Shown piece by piece: positions 17,742 through 29,152 of a stretch of 64,000 nt of DNA (its first letter is position 1; each line of letters opens with the position of its first letter). This DNA comes from Heterotrichella gracilis (lineage: Eukaryota > Sar > Xanthophyceae > Tribonematales > Xanthonemataceae), in the NCBI GenBank assembly GCA_032358255.1, contig JAULBX010006220.1:1-64000 (forward strand), written 5' to 3'. The notes beneath the pieces are model-generated. The model did no database searches. It had not been told where the DNA came from and was given only the letters and a program-made list of their open reading frames with translations. Both the position numbers and the translations under genes were made by a program.

Positions 17742-19210
17742 GATGCCGCTCTCGCCTCTGCACCTTGGGGCTAATTAGCCCACAAAGGGCCGATATAGGC
17801 GGGCGAGCTAGGCAGGAAGAACGGGTTCTTAGCTTATCTGCAGAAACCCACCCATATGTTATGACAATGACAGTACAAAGAAAGGAAACGGCGGCTTCTG
17901 ACCTGTAAGACAACGCATGAATAGTCTTGGGGGCAGCATGCTTCATTGGCACAAACCGTTAAAATTCCTAGCGAACTACAGAGCAGCTGACCCAACAACC
18001 TCATTTACAGGCGTGTACAGATAAAGTGGCAAGCACACACCCAAAATAGTGTCCTTCTGATAGTCGTTTTTATGCAAGCGCGGTTTACGTGCAGCAAGTG
18101 TCCCAACGTGGGCGATGTGCATGCCAGCGAGGCTAGGATGACTACTAAGCACCCCGTCAGTATAAAGGCTAGGAACCTGATTCCAACGTGCAGTTTGTAT
18201 TCGTACCTAGTGACGAACCAGGTGCACGTCGTTACGAAGCTTTGGTGGCCAAGAAGGTGGTTGCGCCATGTTCACAGTTGACGTCATGCGTCCGTATTGA
18301 ATTCGGTGACAAGCACCTGAAACCCTTACGCACGTGGTTTTACACTGCAAGACTCGTCCTGAACGAGCTATAAGTCGCATAACCAAGACCCTATTGTCAA
18401 TAGAAGGAGCGTAACAGCAGCGCCCTGGTGATGAGCCAACTTGCAACTGACAACTCGGGAGTTCAGTGGAAGACTTGCAAGGCGGCCCTTCCCGCCGCCC
18501 GCCGCCCACCACAACCGCCGTTGGACTGGTCAGAAAGTGGCGAATTTTATTATAAAGTTTAATGAGCGATCTGGGTAGCGCAGATAGAGCTGGCTGCAAG
18601 CTATGTGGGCCTGTTACTTTTTGTTTTGGAAGGTTCTTTATGTGCTGGAACGCATAGCCCATCACCTGAAGGTCAAAGTCATCTCGGAAGGCTAGTACAG
18701 GCCCACCCTAGTACCGTAGACGCTGGCAAACAGTCTGGACCCGCAAGCATATAAGCCCGCGGTGTCGTAAATACTCCCTTTCCTAGTAGGCTGTTTCCGC
18801 TGCATTGGACTGAGCAGTGTCCACCTGTGGGCAAGAAGCATGAACTCGCATGCTGACACATCAGCCGCAGTAACTGGCCAGAGGCTAACCTGGACTTCGC
18901 TACTTAGTGCTATGCCGAAGGTGCGCAGGCTGGCTGCTGGTTTTTGGGTTCATCGACGTACAAAATTATTGCCATTGCCTGTACAATGGGTTGACTTCCA
19001 GCTGCTCACATGCTGACCCCCTTGAGTTGTAATATTGAAGCTCTCAAGCCTATGTAGCGGCAGTTTCCAAAGTTTCTGCACCTGGGAGTGTGTATCTGCA
19101 GTGTTGGTATTGTAACTTGCTTTTTGCTGCGTAGGTGGGCTCCAAGGCCATGCAGCTTGGGTGACCTGGACTCCCGCAAACCCTAGTCCAGCCTCCTTTT
19201 CTTGTGCAAT
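17742..19210. other. Divergent intergenic region, SGNH and methyltransferase genes
   Basis: About 1.47 kb separates the two start codons, which point away from each other. A pyrimidine/GC block (cccgccgcccgccgccc) lies near 18488-18508 and an AT-rich stretch near 18541-18562. No coding frame could be supported. Confidence 0.45.
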
Positions 19211-22200
19211 ATGGCGGGATACAATGAACGTAAGTGGTGCCTCTTGGTTGCATAACACACGTCAAAGCTGCCTAGTTGCAGGTAATGCCACAAGAAACTA
19301 ACGCGGCCAACAACAAGCCCGACAATTGAGGGCTGGCTGCCAACCACAGGCAGAATATGCCCTAAACCCTAAACTCCCACTGCAGTCATACGCTTGTGCA
19401 AATCTGCACCAAATCCTTGTCAACCAAGCTGTTATCCTTTTGCCACACAAGCCTCGCCACCCATCTGAACCTCTACCATAAACCCTAGCCCAAACCCTAA
19501 TCACACTCCCCTTGCCCTACAGGGTACAGGGCGCTGCTTGCCAGCAGCTGCCCAACCCCCTCCCATGCCTTCCAAGCCACTGTGGAGGCGCGCATCGACA
19601 TGGCCAACAGGATGTGCGCCATTATGGAGGAGGTTGACACGCAGTGCGGAGGGTTCATCCGGGGCGCGCCACCTGGCCTGCAGTTCCTGGACGTGTGCTG
19701 CGCACCAGGCGGGTTCTCGCAGTATATACTGGAGCATGCCCAGGAGTCAGGTGAGATGCATGTGTGTGGGGGTGGGAGGCAAGGGTTGCGAGTCTGGAGG
19801 TTTTGCGTAAATGATGGGGTTAGGCTGCTTATTCCACACCCAATTGAACCAATCCTGAAAAATATTTGTTTCGTGCCAAAATCCCGTACTCGCACCAGTT
19901 TGGCATGAAACAAAGTTGTAGGAGACTAGGAAATGATATTTCCAGTTGTTGTCCACCATGTTGTATACATGTGCACCAGCCTGTGTACCAGATGGAAAGT
20001 GAATGTGTTTCTCCTGGCATTGTTGGCTGTGTGCACTCCATTCTTAAGCATCTAATCTCCTGCAGCTGGCTTCGGTATTTCCCTCCCTCCTGAGCTTGGC
20101 GGCCACCAGCTTGCCCCCCTGTCCGCCGCCAACATCTACCGCCACCACTGCTGCTTCGTGGACGTCACCACTTGCGCAGAGAGCCTGCGAGTGGCCAGCG
20201 CCACCCAGAATGCCTTCCCCACCTGCCTCCACGGCGTTCGCCCCCTTGCAACTGACACGGCAGGGGAGGCAGGACCACGCGCCGATGACGCTGCAGCAGG
20301 GGGTTCTGGAGGGGCCAGGGGAGATGGGGGAGAGGGTGAAACGGGATTGGGTGTGAATGGGCCCTTGGAGAATAATTGCGACTTGGTGGTGCTGGACGGG
20401 AGCTTCCTGGGAGGCAAAGACCACATCTTCAAGGTAAACACAACTTTTTTTTATTGAATTTGTGGTTTTAATCAGCTTTTTTTTTTTGGTTTTTGATTGT
20501 GAGCAGATGACGCATACCATGGACACCGGTTCTCGCCACTTCACATCATCGGTATGTTTACATCAGCCTTCCGTGAGGCTGAGTCCATTTCGTATTGGAA
20601 CAGACTAAGAAATCTTTCAAACAATCTTCTGACGGCTTTCTGATTCCGCCTTTCCCTTGCTCATCCAGAACAACAGCGCTAGCAGCAGCGCCTTCAGCTG
20701 CTACCGGAAGGCGCATGAGGGACACATGGCGCTGCTGGCTGCGCAGCTGGTGGTCATGGTAAACAACCTGAAACGGGGAGGGAACCTGGTTCTGCGCCTG
20801 AACCTCCGGGAAGACGACTCATTTGTGTGAGTTGGGAGGTGCTGGGTAATGCCATGCGGAGCATGCATTGCAACCCAATGGGGCATGCCATGGTTGATAG
20901 CAACCGAAAGACTGCTTTATCTGTCTCCATCAGCAATGACACATGTTTTCTCTTTGCCAAAAGTTGAAAAGAATTTCTCATGTTGCAGCAGAGTCCAAAG
21001 CATGCTCATCCTCATGCCACAATCATGCATGCATGGGCACACCTGCGGTACACTGCAAATGTTACACACACTCATTGTTCATTTACAAATGTGTCACTCC
21101 TGCAGCCAAGGGCTGCTATGCTTGCTGCGCCGGTTATTCAACGGGGAGGTTCGTGCCGTCAAGCCCACCACCTGCCACGAATGGCGCCAGAGCTACTATG
21201 TGGTTTGCAAGAGGTTCCTCCCCTGGGCGGCGCAGGCGCTGCAGGTGTGTGTTTTACCCCTGTTAGGGTAATGCCAATGTGCACAACACCATCGATCAAC
21301 CCTGCACTCCCTGCAGGCCATGGCACAAAAAAAGGCTGCTGATGGGTAATTTACTGTGGCGGGAGTTTCGGTTGAGGTTGTGGAAGCTCCTATTCATTGG
21401 ACCACATTTTTTACCTTGTTCTTGCATCTGCCTTGCTCCAAGCAGCGAGCCTTAAATTGTACTGCTATTCTGGTAACTGGAGCACGCTGTCAAGAATGCA
21501 TCGTATGTGTATCGTGTTATACTGGTGCTTATGTGGCGCTCCCCTTGTAGGTGTCAGACAGGATGTCAGCTCTCCTGAAGAGCCTGCGAGCTGGCGAGTC
21601 GGCGCCAAGCTTCATCCCATTCCCAACACTGCCGGAGGGCGCTCCCGGGGGCCTAGCGGAACTGTGGGGGGCACCGCTGCGCAAATTCCTGCAGCCCCTG
21701 ACACATTTCGTCCAGCTGATGGTGGACCTTGAATTCAGCGAGCGGAGCAAGATGCAGCAAGGGGAAACCTGCGGCATTGGAATGGCCGCCAGAGTCATCA
21801 ACCAATCTTCAAATGCTGCTTCCATTCAGGCAAACAGGACGCCATGCTGGCTTGCCCCGGGGGTGCAGATGGGGATGCAGCGGAGCCCAATGTCGTATCC
21901 AGTGCCAGCGCCCATGGGCAGTGTACAGGGGATGAGGGGCAGCATGCAGGGCCAGTGCTATGGTGCCAACGTGGGGTGGCAGAATGGGACGTCCAGCGGC
22001 CATCCAGGGGTTGTCACCGGTGTCAGCCACCCACAGCAGTGGGACTCAAACCCCATGCCAACCAATGGGTGCCATGCGCACCAATGGGGCGCAACCCACA
22101 TGCCAACCAATGGGTGCCAACCGCAGCAATGGGGTCCAACTTCCACGTCAGCCTCTGGGTGCCAATCCCAGCAATGGGGCCAAACCCGCGTGCCAAACAA

Positions 22201-22702
22201 TGGCATGCAAATCCAGCAGATTCCAGCTGCGAACCCATATGCCCCTCAGATGCAGCAGCAGCAGCAGCAACATGCCACCGGGCAATGGCAGGCCAGCGGT
22301 GCCCAGCAACCAATGGCAGCACCTATAGCCGGCTTCTCAGGCTGGGGTGGTGTTTCTGCCATGCCCAATCAGCATATGCCAACCCGGGGACAGGCTACTC
22401 CCATCCAATATAGGCAAATCCCGGGACAGTACATGGCCAACCAGCATATGCAAACCCAGGGACATGCCTTGCAGCACCAGCACCAGCACCTGCACCGGGG
22501 GACCAAGCGCAAGCGGTGCGGCCTGCATATGCTGCGGCGGTGCACCAAGGGGAGCAGCTGCAAATCATCACACCACGACGGGGAGCTCCATGCTGCAGCC
22601 TACACTGCGTTCAATGTGATCAAGATGGAGGCGCTGGAGCTGCCTCCGGGGATGAGGCGGGTGCCAAGGAGCCATACGGCGGGAGAGCCACAGCCCTGCT
22701 GA
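19211..22702 (+). CDS. FtsJ-fold (RrmJ-like) methyltransferase with C-terminal CCCH zinc finger
   Basis: Seven exons keep phase (about 702 aa): 19211-19229, 19523-19750, 20066-20433, 20507-20551, 20669-20826, 21106-21244, 21551-22702. The 19-base first exon is supported by phase (MAGYNERYRALL). The SAM-binding motif is LQFLDVCCAPGGFSQYIL. CDLVVLDGSFLGG is the Asp-containing motif IV. RGGNLVLRLNL sits where the K-D-K-E tetrad normally has its second Lys (here Arg), and VKPTTCHEWRQSYYVVCKRF sits where SSE-type Glu usually occurs. Catalytic competence is therefore uncertain. The last exon has a Gln/Met/Gly-rich tail with four NGCxxxQWG-type repeats (about 22020-22200), a polyQ run, and a single C-X7-C-X5-C-X3-H zinc finger (CGLHMLRRCTKGSSCKSSHH). 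The fold suggests RNA 2'-O-methylation, and the finger suggests RNA binding. The RNA target is unknown. Confidence 0.82.
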
Positions 22703-24550
22703 TGTGGACATGGAGACAGTGAAGGGCTTGTCATGGGTCAGTTTTGCTGGCTGTGGGTTCTGCCATTTGGTTCCTTTGAACAAGATGGCAAGGCGAGCAA
22801 TGAGGCAAGTGCATGTTCCTAGGCATTTGGCCATGGTGGCTATCATAATTGGTTCGGCTTATGTACTTTATAGCTTACGGTCGTGGTGGTCTTGAGTATA
22901 TACAGCCCAGTTTTCCTGTAGCTGTTGTTGATTGAGCGATTCCTGTCAGCTGAGTGAGATGTGTGGGGGCGCTTCATTTTTTTCTTCTTTCTTTTACACT
23001 GATATCAAATGGATTTCAAATAAAACTGCTAGATTTGCACGGATGCGTCGGTGTTGGTCGTGTAATAGTCAGCCTGGGAACTCTGAGCACAGAGTCTGGC
23101 AGTGCCCAGTGGCAGCAAGTGGGCAGTGTGAGCCTTGCGTTTCAGGTCCTCGATTCAGAACTCATATCTTACTTCATATCTTGTCCATTTTTAGTCAAAC
23201 TCGGTGATTGTGACAGACTGCCAATATATTGTACATTTTCCTATATGAAATGGGCGACAGATTTGTAAACCAGAAAAGGAAACAGGTGGGGTGTCCAACT
23301 TGCATTGACGCATGAGCGGGTTCGAGTGGTCATCAACAGGTGCAAGAGTTGGGTCCCCTCGTGACACTCTCCAATCCATGCATGACAGGGTGGCAGATCT
23401 AGCCGCTAGACAGGGCGGCCCATTGCATGGATACGCCGAGCTGGGAACCAGTGGCAGTGGGTCACCCAACGGGCTGTCAAACCCTAGGCTAGGGTTTCCT
23501 GCGGAATTCCCATGAATTTTTGCGTTTCGCGTGTGGGCAGCACTTCAAGAGGTTGGGAACCCGTTGGACTACAAAGACAAGTGAGGATGCGACCAGTACT
23601 CACTCGGAGCTGCTTTAAAGCATCTGGTACTTTTTCTCAGGTCCAAGACGCCCTGGTCTGGTGGGAGCCTTTGTTGGGACTGTGGACACTGGTAGGTAAT
23701 GCATGCATATGACTTGCCGCCGCTCTGGCGTGACCTTGTAAGCGCAGTTTGGGACGGTCTGGCGCGGTCTTTACGTCGATATGATCCTTATGAACCGTGG
23801 GAGGATAGGGATCGCTCAACCTGAGCCGCGTGTGCTGCCATCGCCGTCTGCCAAAACCCTTGCAGTGACGTAGCCTTTCAGTAGCCGACAGTGATCTGTA
23901 CACAATGAAACCGGTGTTTACCTGGACTTCGGTACGGTGGCTCTACTTTCGAAATTTAACTTTGGTGGGTTGCTTGGATATTACTAGCACTGGCCAAACT
24001 TTGACGTTGCAAACGTTGCAACTTTGTGGAGGATCTAGTGCATGGTTTGTGGTCCACACTTTCAAGCGGCACTGCCAAGGAGGCTGTTGCTTGTCGTGTT
24101 GCGTAGTCCATCCACTTTGCGTTGCTTAAGACGTCCCTCTTCGTGCCACTACCCATGCCGACCGAATTGGCATGTGCTGTGTGCATATTCGCTTGGACCT
24201 TGTGAGCCGTCTGCGTCTCGTGTGTTGGCGGCGTATTTAACCTCGGTTTATTTAACCTCGGTGGCGTATTGCAATATCCAGTTCGTCCTCTTACCTTGTT
24301 GGTGCATATGTGAGTCTGACGGTGGGTGCCCCAATACAGGCCAAAACTGTCAACCCGTCCTCAGAAGAAGACCACCCACACTTCAGAACTCGTCTAACCA
24401 AGTCTGTATCTGCACAGAGGCAGCTGCAACAGCACATAAGCTGCTAGCTTGGCCAGCAACAGAGCCCCTGCCCAAAACCCTAGCCCAGGGGTTGGGAGCG
24501 TTCTCAGCACCCACCAGCAACAGAGCCCCTGCCACTGCAGCTCTGCAGCG
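22703..24550. other. Intergenic with short direct repeats
   Basis: About 1.85 kb without a supportable gene. It contains aaccctaggctagggtttcc (about 23478-23500), two tatttaacctcgg units (about 24233-24260), and a direct repeat of cagcaacagagcccctgcc (about 24454 and 24517) just before the MIP start codon, with ccctag motifs between the copies. The last part is presumably the MIP 5' UTR. Confidence 0.45.
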
Positions 24551-27500
24551 ATGGAGGCTCCTGAACCCTACAGCTACAACTTGTGGCAGAAGTTTGGGTC
24601 AGAAGCGCTGTGCATGTGCATCATCATCTTCATGGGGGAGTCGGTGATTGCCAACGAGGTGCTCGCAAAGACCAAGGGGCATGACATGGGGTGGGGCTGG
24701 GTGTGTTTTGGTTTTGGAGGGGCGTTTCTGGTGGGCCTGCAGATGTTCTACTACATCTCAGCGCACGTCAACCCCGCCATGCTCCTGTGCCTCATCATCC
24801 TGGGCAAGATGGACTTCAAAACGTTTGTCGTCCTCTCGCTGGCAAACTTCATCGGCGCCTTCATCGGAGCGTGCCTGGTGTGGGTCCATTTCCTCCCCCA
24901 CTTCAAGACCGTGCCAGAGCCCCCCTCCAAAAACCCTGAGGACAAGCTCCTGCGCACCCGGGATACAATGGACCTCAGCACCCTCAACTTTGTGTCCTAC
25001 AACACCCAAACGCCCAAGGAGAAGACAGGCATCACCCTCGCCAGGATTCGGGACGACCTGAAGAACTACCTGGGTGACGCCCACCACGTAAGCACAATAC
25101 CCTAGAACCCTGCTTTTTCTTCGGCAGTGCTCTTGTGCTCACCGGTAGGCATATAACATACATATGCATATGGGCGAATATCCACAGCCATTGTTTATGC
25201 CCCGGATATATATGGTAGAGTATACCACAAGGCAATAAGCGATGACGGCTGGGAGTGCCTTTCTGTTGTTTGTTTGTTTGTATGTACCCTAGTGGTATAG
25301 AGTCAAAACCTTAAAACCTGCACATTTCTATTCACAGGTGGTTGAGCTTGAGGACGAGCAGGAGAAGGCGGTGATGACTGACAACGAGCTCCACACACCA
25401 GAGGGGTACCTCAGGCGCAGGTAAGGGCTGGCACCTGGCGTGGATCACATGAAATGGTGTTGCCCAAGTTAATTTTGATAAGCACAGAAGCCTGGTGATG
25501 CAGGATGGGAAGCTAAATTTTAGGGCATCGTGGGGTGGAGGGAAGCATGTATGGCTGGCATGGGTAGCCTGAAACAGACCACACACTTAGGGAATGGGTC
25601 TGTGGCATTCATGCATTGGCAGACGGTTATAGCACTAATCCTCCGAACCAGACAGTGGTTAATGCATAGGATCAGGCGGTTGCCTCACCCCCTGCCACCC
25701 CCCATGCCCCCAGGTCCATCCAGGTGGCTGACTTGCAGCGCAAGCTGAAGAAGCACGAGCTGCAGCATGCCAGGTCATCAACCGCCCTGCGTAAGTGCAG
25801 CAGGGGTTTTGGGGGCCGCATCAGCCCCAACCTGCACGAGTTTGCCACAGCATGCCCTGCCTGCGGAGGAGTACGGTCTAGAGGGTTGCAGGCCCTCCAT
25901 GCTGGATGTGCAGTTGCCATGACCCACTGCATGGGGAGTGGAAAGTGCCAAATAGGCCGGCAGTGATGGGCTCCCCATGTTTTGTGATGTGAAGCTGTTG
26001 AGGCTGTTGAGGCTGCAGGTTTGCATGCGTCAAATGACCATGCCGCCACCACATGCAAAGCATCTTTGATCACTGCATCCTTATTAATCCAAAAAAATAT
26101 TGACTGACCTCTACCTGTCCTGTGACAGGTGGGGGCATGACATCCTCCATGGATGGCGCTGACCCAACCAAGTCACGCAGCTCTGAAACCGAGGTGGGCC
26201 AGACCAACGACACAGAAGCGTCGATGGACATCGATGGCCAGATGCAGGAGCCAGCCCAGGGTCAGGCAGGTGGGACCAGCCGCGTGTGTTAAGGTTTAGG
26301 GTTTAGATGCACGCCATGCATGTGTGTGGGCTTGGAGCCTTGGTTCTCATTTCTTTTTTTTTGTCACGGCGCCAAAGTTGACCTTTGTTGTCATTGGCTT
26401 CGTGGGGCCAGCATGAGGTGCATCACCTGGTGTGTCATTCTGGCACCTAGGGTTTAGGGTTAGGGTTTGGCGCAATGGCCGTACCAATGCGTGTGCAGTG
26501 AGCCCCGTCCTGCACTGTGCTGCACAACCCTTCTTTGAACGTGCGCAAGGACAAGGCCACCCCCACCCCCTCAAGAATGCATTCTTACAACAGTTCCACT
26601 CCAGCGGCTCGATATCCTATATTCCCCCTGCACCAGCCCCACACAAGGATGCCCTTGGCCTTGGTTGGCCTTGCACCGCCTGCCTCAGTGAGCACCAATG
26701 CACCCCTTCCTCCTCCCCACCCAACTCAGCTCCCCCCTCCTCCCCACCTGGCTGACACACACCCTCCCTTCCCCAGCCCCCGGGCCAGACGAAACCGTGA
26801 TCAAGATCGCTGACATGGACATGGCCGCCACCGTGGCGCACCTGAAGGCCGCCAAGCACAAGCTTGACAAGCACCTGGGGCTGGCGCACAAGAGCCACAA
26901 GGGGATCAAGTTTGCCCCGGGGACCAAGGGCATGGATGACATGTCGGGGCACAAGCTGGTGAAGATGAACAGCGCGGAGCAGCGCATGGTGCGTGGGAGG
27001 GTTGGCGCAAGGGTTTGCGGGCGCTGGTGTGGCTGCTCTTTACATCAAAATGTCTGGCTTGCCAGCTTTATTGGCATACATGAATCAAAATGAGCATTTG
27101 GCATTCATGGATCCATGCCGCAATGCTTCTCTCAGCGCTCGTCACATCCTCTCCTCATGCGGTAAACTTCAGTGGCTATGCCCATCCCAATAACCCTGCA
27201 CCATGACCCTACACCGTGTCCCTGATCCCTACATCCTGCAAGCCTGACCCTAGACCCTGCCACCTACAGGACGCCCTGTACAAGGCAGCAGTCGTTGCCG
27301 ACCAGAACGCCAAGCTGTCCATATTCTCCACCCGCCCAGCCATCGACGCACCCGTTTTCAACTGGATAGCCGAGTTCTTGGCCACGATCATGCTCATCCT
27401 GGGGGCCCTGCTGCTCGAGAACTCTGCGGAGCACCAGTACGCCCCCTGGAAAAGCATGTATGGTGCCATGAATGCCTACTACACAGGCTTCTTCATCATC

Positions 27501-28153
27501 ATACTCATCCTGGGACTGGGAGGGCCAACAGGTGGGGACACCAGAAAACCTGAAATCCCTGCTGGGAAAGAGAGCTAGATAGTGACTGTACAGAGCTGGG
27601 AGTGGGGGCCTGAGATGACCATTGCAATCTCCTGTCACTGCAAGCATCAAACATCCATTATCCGCATTGAGCACCTGCCTCCTGCTACCTTGCGAGTTGC
27701 CACCCGCTGTTGCTCAAGGTCCCACCTTCTTTGTTACATGCCGGCGACCAAAATGGCCAAACTGCTGGACATGGAGGTTTGTGCAGACCGCACACACTAC
27801 TACCTTGCCATGGGTCCCTGCTCGCACACACGCACCCTAGGATGCCGCCTCAGCCCTGAACGCTCAACCCTAAATAGTCTCCCACGTTACACCCGAACCC
27901 TGAACCCTAAGCAGTCTTTCACCTCACCCCCGTCGCAGGTGTGGCTATCAACCCTGCCCGTGACATTGGCCCCCGTTTTGCCCACTGGATATTGCCAATC
28001 AATGGCAAGGGATCCTCGGAGTGGCCCTATGCAGTCATCACCGCCACCGCGCCCATGGCAGGCGGGGCTGTTGCTGCGCTGCTGTTCAAGGCAATCGACT
28101 TGCTCAACCACAGCAATGTGGAGGGGCCCTACCCGCTGTATGTGATGAACTGA
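24551..28153 (+). CDS. MIP-family channel (aquaglyceroporin-like) with about 200-residue insertion in loop C
   Basis: This is a predicted membrane channel for water or small solutes such as glycerol. Seven exons keep phase (about 508 aa, against 250-300 usual): 24551-25087, 25338-25420, 25714-25790, 26129-26269, 26777-26988, 27270-27531, 27939-28153. The first half has TM1 (FGSEALCMCIIIFMGESVIA), TM2 (FGFGGAFLVGLQMFYYIS), the first NPA motif (SAHVNPAMLLCLIIL), and TM3 (LANFIGAFIGACLVWVHFL). The second half has TM4 (FNWIAEFLATIMLILGALLL), TM5 (YYTGFFIIILILGLGGPTG), the second motif (VAINPARDIGPR), and TM6 (APMAGGAVAALLFKAIDLL). Asp after NPAR matches the glycerol-facilitator branch. Between LNFVSYNTQTP and the sequence before TM4 lies a strongly charged insert encoded by exons 2-5 and parts of 1 and 6. 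It includes a possible coiled coil (VADLQRKLKKHELQHARS) and Asp/Glu/Lys-rich stretches. Membrane location and solute are inferred. Confidence 0.88.
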
Positions 28154-28191
28154 GGGGAGCGAGGGCTGGGGAGGGGAGGGGGGTGGGGACA

Positions 28192-28223
28192 GGGGGACTA
28201 GAATAGGAATATTCTAGTCCCCC
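28192..28223 (+). other. Perfect 14-bp hairpin in the MIP 3' flank
   Basis: GGGGGACTAGAATA (28192-28205) and its exact complement (28210-28223) flank a GGAA loop, 39 bases after the stop codon. It could be a 3' UTR structure or the relic of a small inverted-repeat element. No target-site duplication was apparent. Confidence 0.7.
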
Positions 28224-29152
28224 TGGTGGGGAGGGAAGGGGGGACGGGGTGGCGCCACACGGCTTGTGTGGTTATTTGGGATTCGGGACAGGGAGGTGGC
28301 AGCCAGAACTGAAATTTATGTATTTGGGAACTATAGATACAGGCATGACACGTGCAGCAGTCTGCCCATGTTTGCCAAGGGCTTGCTTTTGAGAGAATAA
28401 AACTCTCACCCGCATTGGATTGCAGTTTGACATGACTGCAAAATTATGCCGCAACGGATGCATACAATCTAGGAACTGTTGGAGTGCCATTAAGCTACAC
28501 AGCACTCAGGTACGATGCAGTAGTTGTCTGTTTGTACTGCAAAGCCATCGTGGTGTGCCAGCTGAACCCTGCATAAAGTCTCAAGGTGCACTTGGCCAAA
28601 TACTACACTGTGCATACGTGATATGTAGGGTGTAGGGTTTGGGGAGCATTAGGATAGAGACACGCAAAGCTTGTTGACTTTACCCCCTGGTCATGTTGAG
28701 CATCCTGAACCACTATCACGTGATAGTTGTTAGTAGACGCCATCCTGTCCAAATTTTGCGCCAGCCTCGTGGCCATCCCATCACATGCACGCATGCTGTG
28801 TGCAGTCACCGACCTGACTGGGAGGGCGCTCTTGAGGGCCACCGAGGGGATGCTCGCGGGCCGCATGCATGCACAGAGCCTGCTTCCTCATGCCCAGCAG
28901 TGGCAGAACGTGCACTGCCAGGGTAGGGCCAGTAACCCCCTTTGCAAAACCCTAGCAGGTGATCAAGTTTTTGTTGCTTGTTTCAGGGCAAAACACGGTA
29001 TCCTGGACACCCCTTTTCTGCTGCACGAGCTGCAAATAATACAACGAACTGTACATCACCCAAGCCCTCGTATCAAACTCCAGTGGGAAAGCACCCCTTC
29101 GCTTGCTTATGTTCAGTCGAGCGACACATTTGCAGGGTGCTGAGCTGAATGG
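28224..29152. other. Intergenic: MIP 3' flank and F-box 5' flank
   Basis: There is a palindrome actatcacgtgatagt at about 28712-28727. An 87-codon minus-strand frame (28603-28866) starts at ATG but has no recognisable similarity, so I do not call it a gene. Confidence 0.4.

Noticed and set aside
24454-24535. Extra upstream coding exon for the MIP gene with repeated QQQSP-like reading
   Set aside because: The repeat lies just before an ATG that begins a well-conserved TM1. A 5' UTR duplication explains it better.
28603-28866. 87-codon ATG-initiated minus-strand ORF upstream of the F-box gene
   Set aside because: No recognisable domain and no splice or promoter support. Comparable frames are open on the opposite strand.
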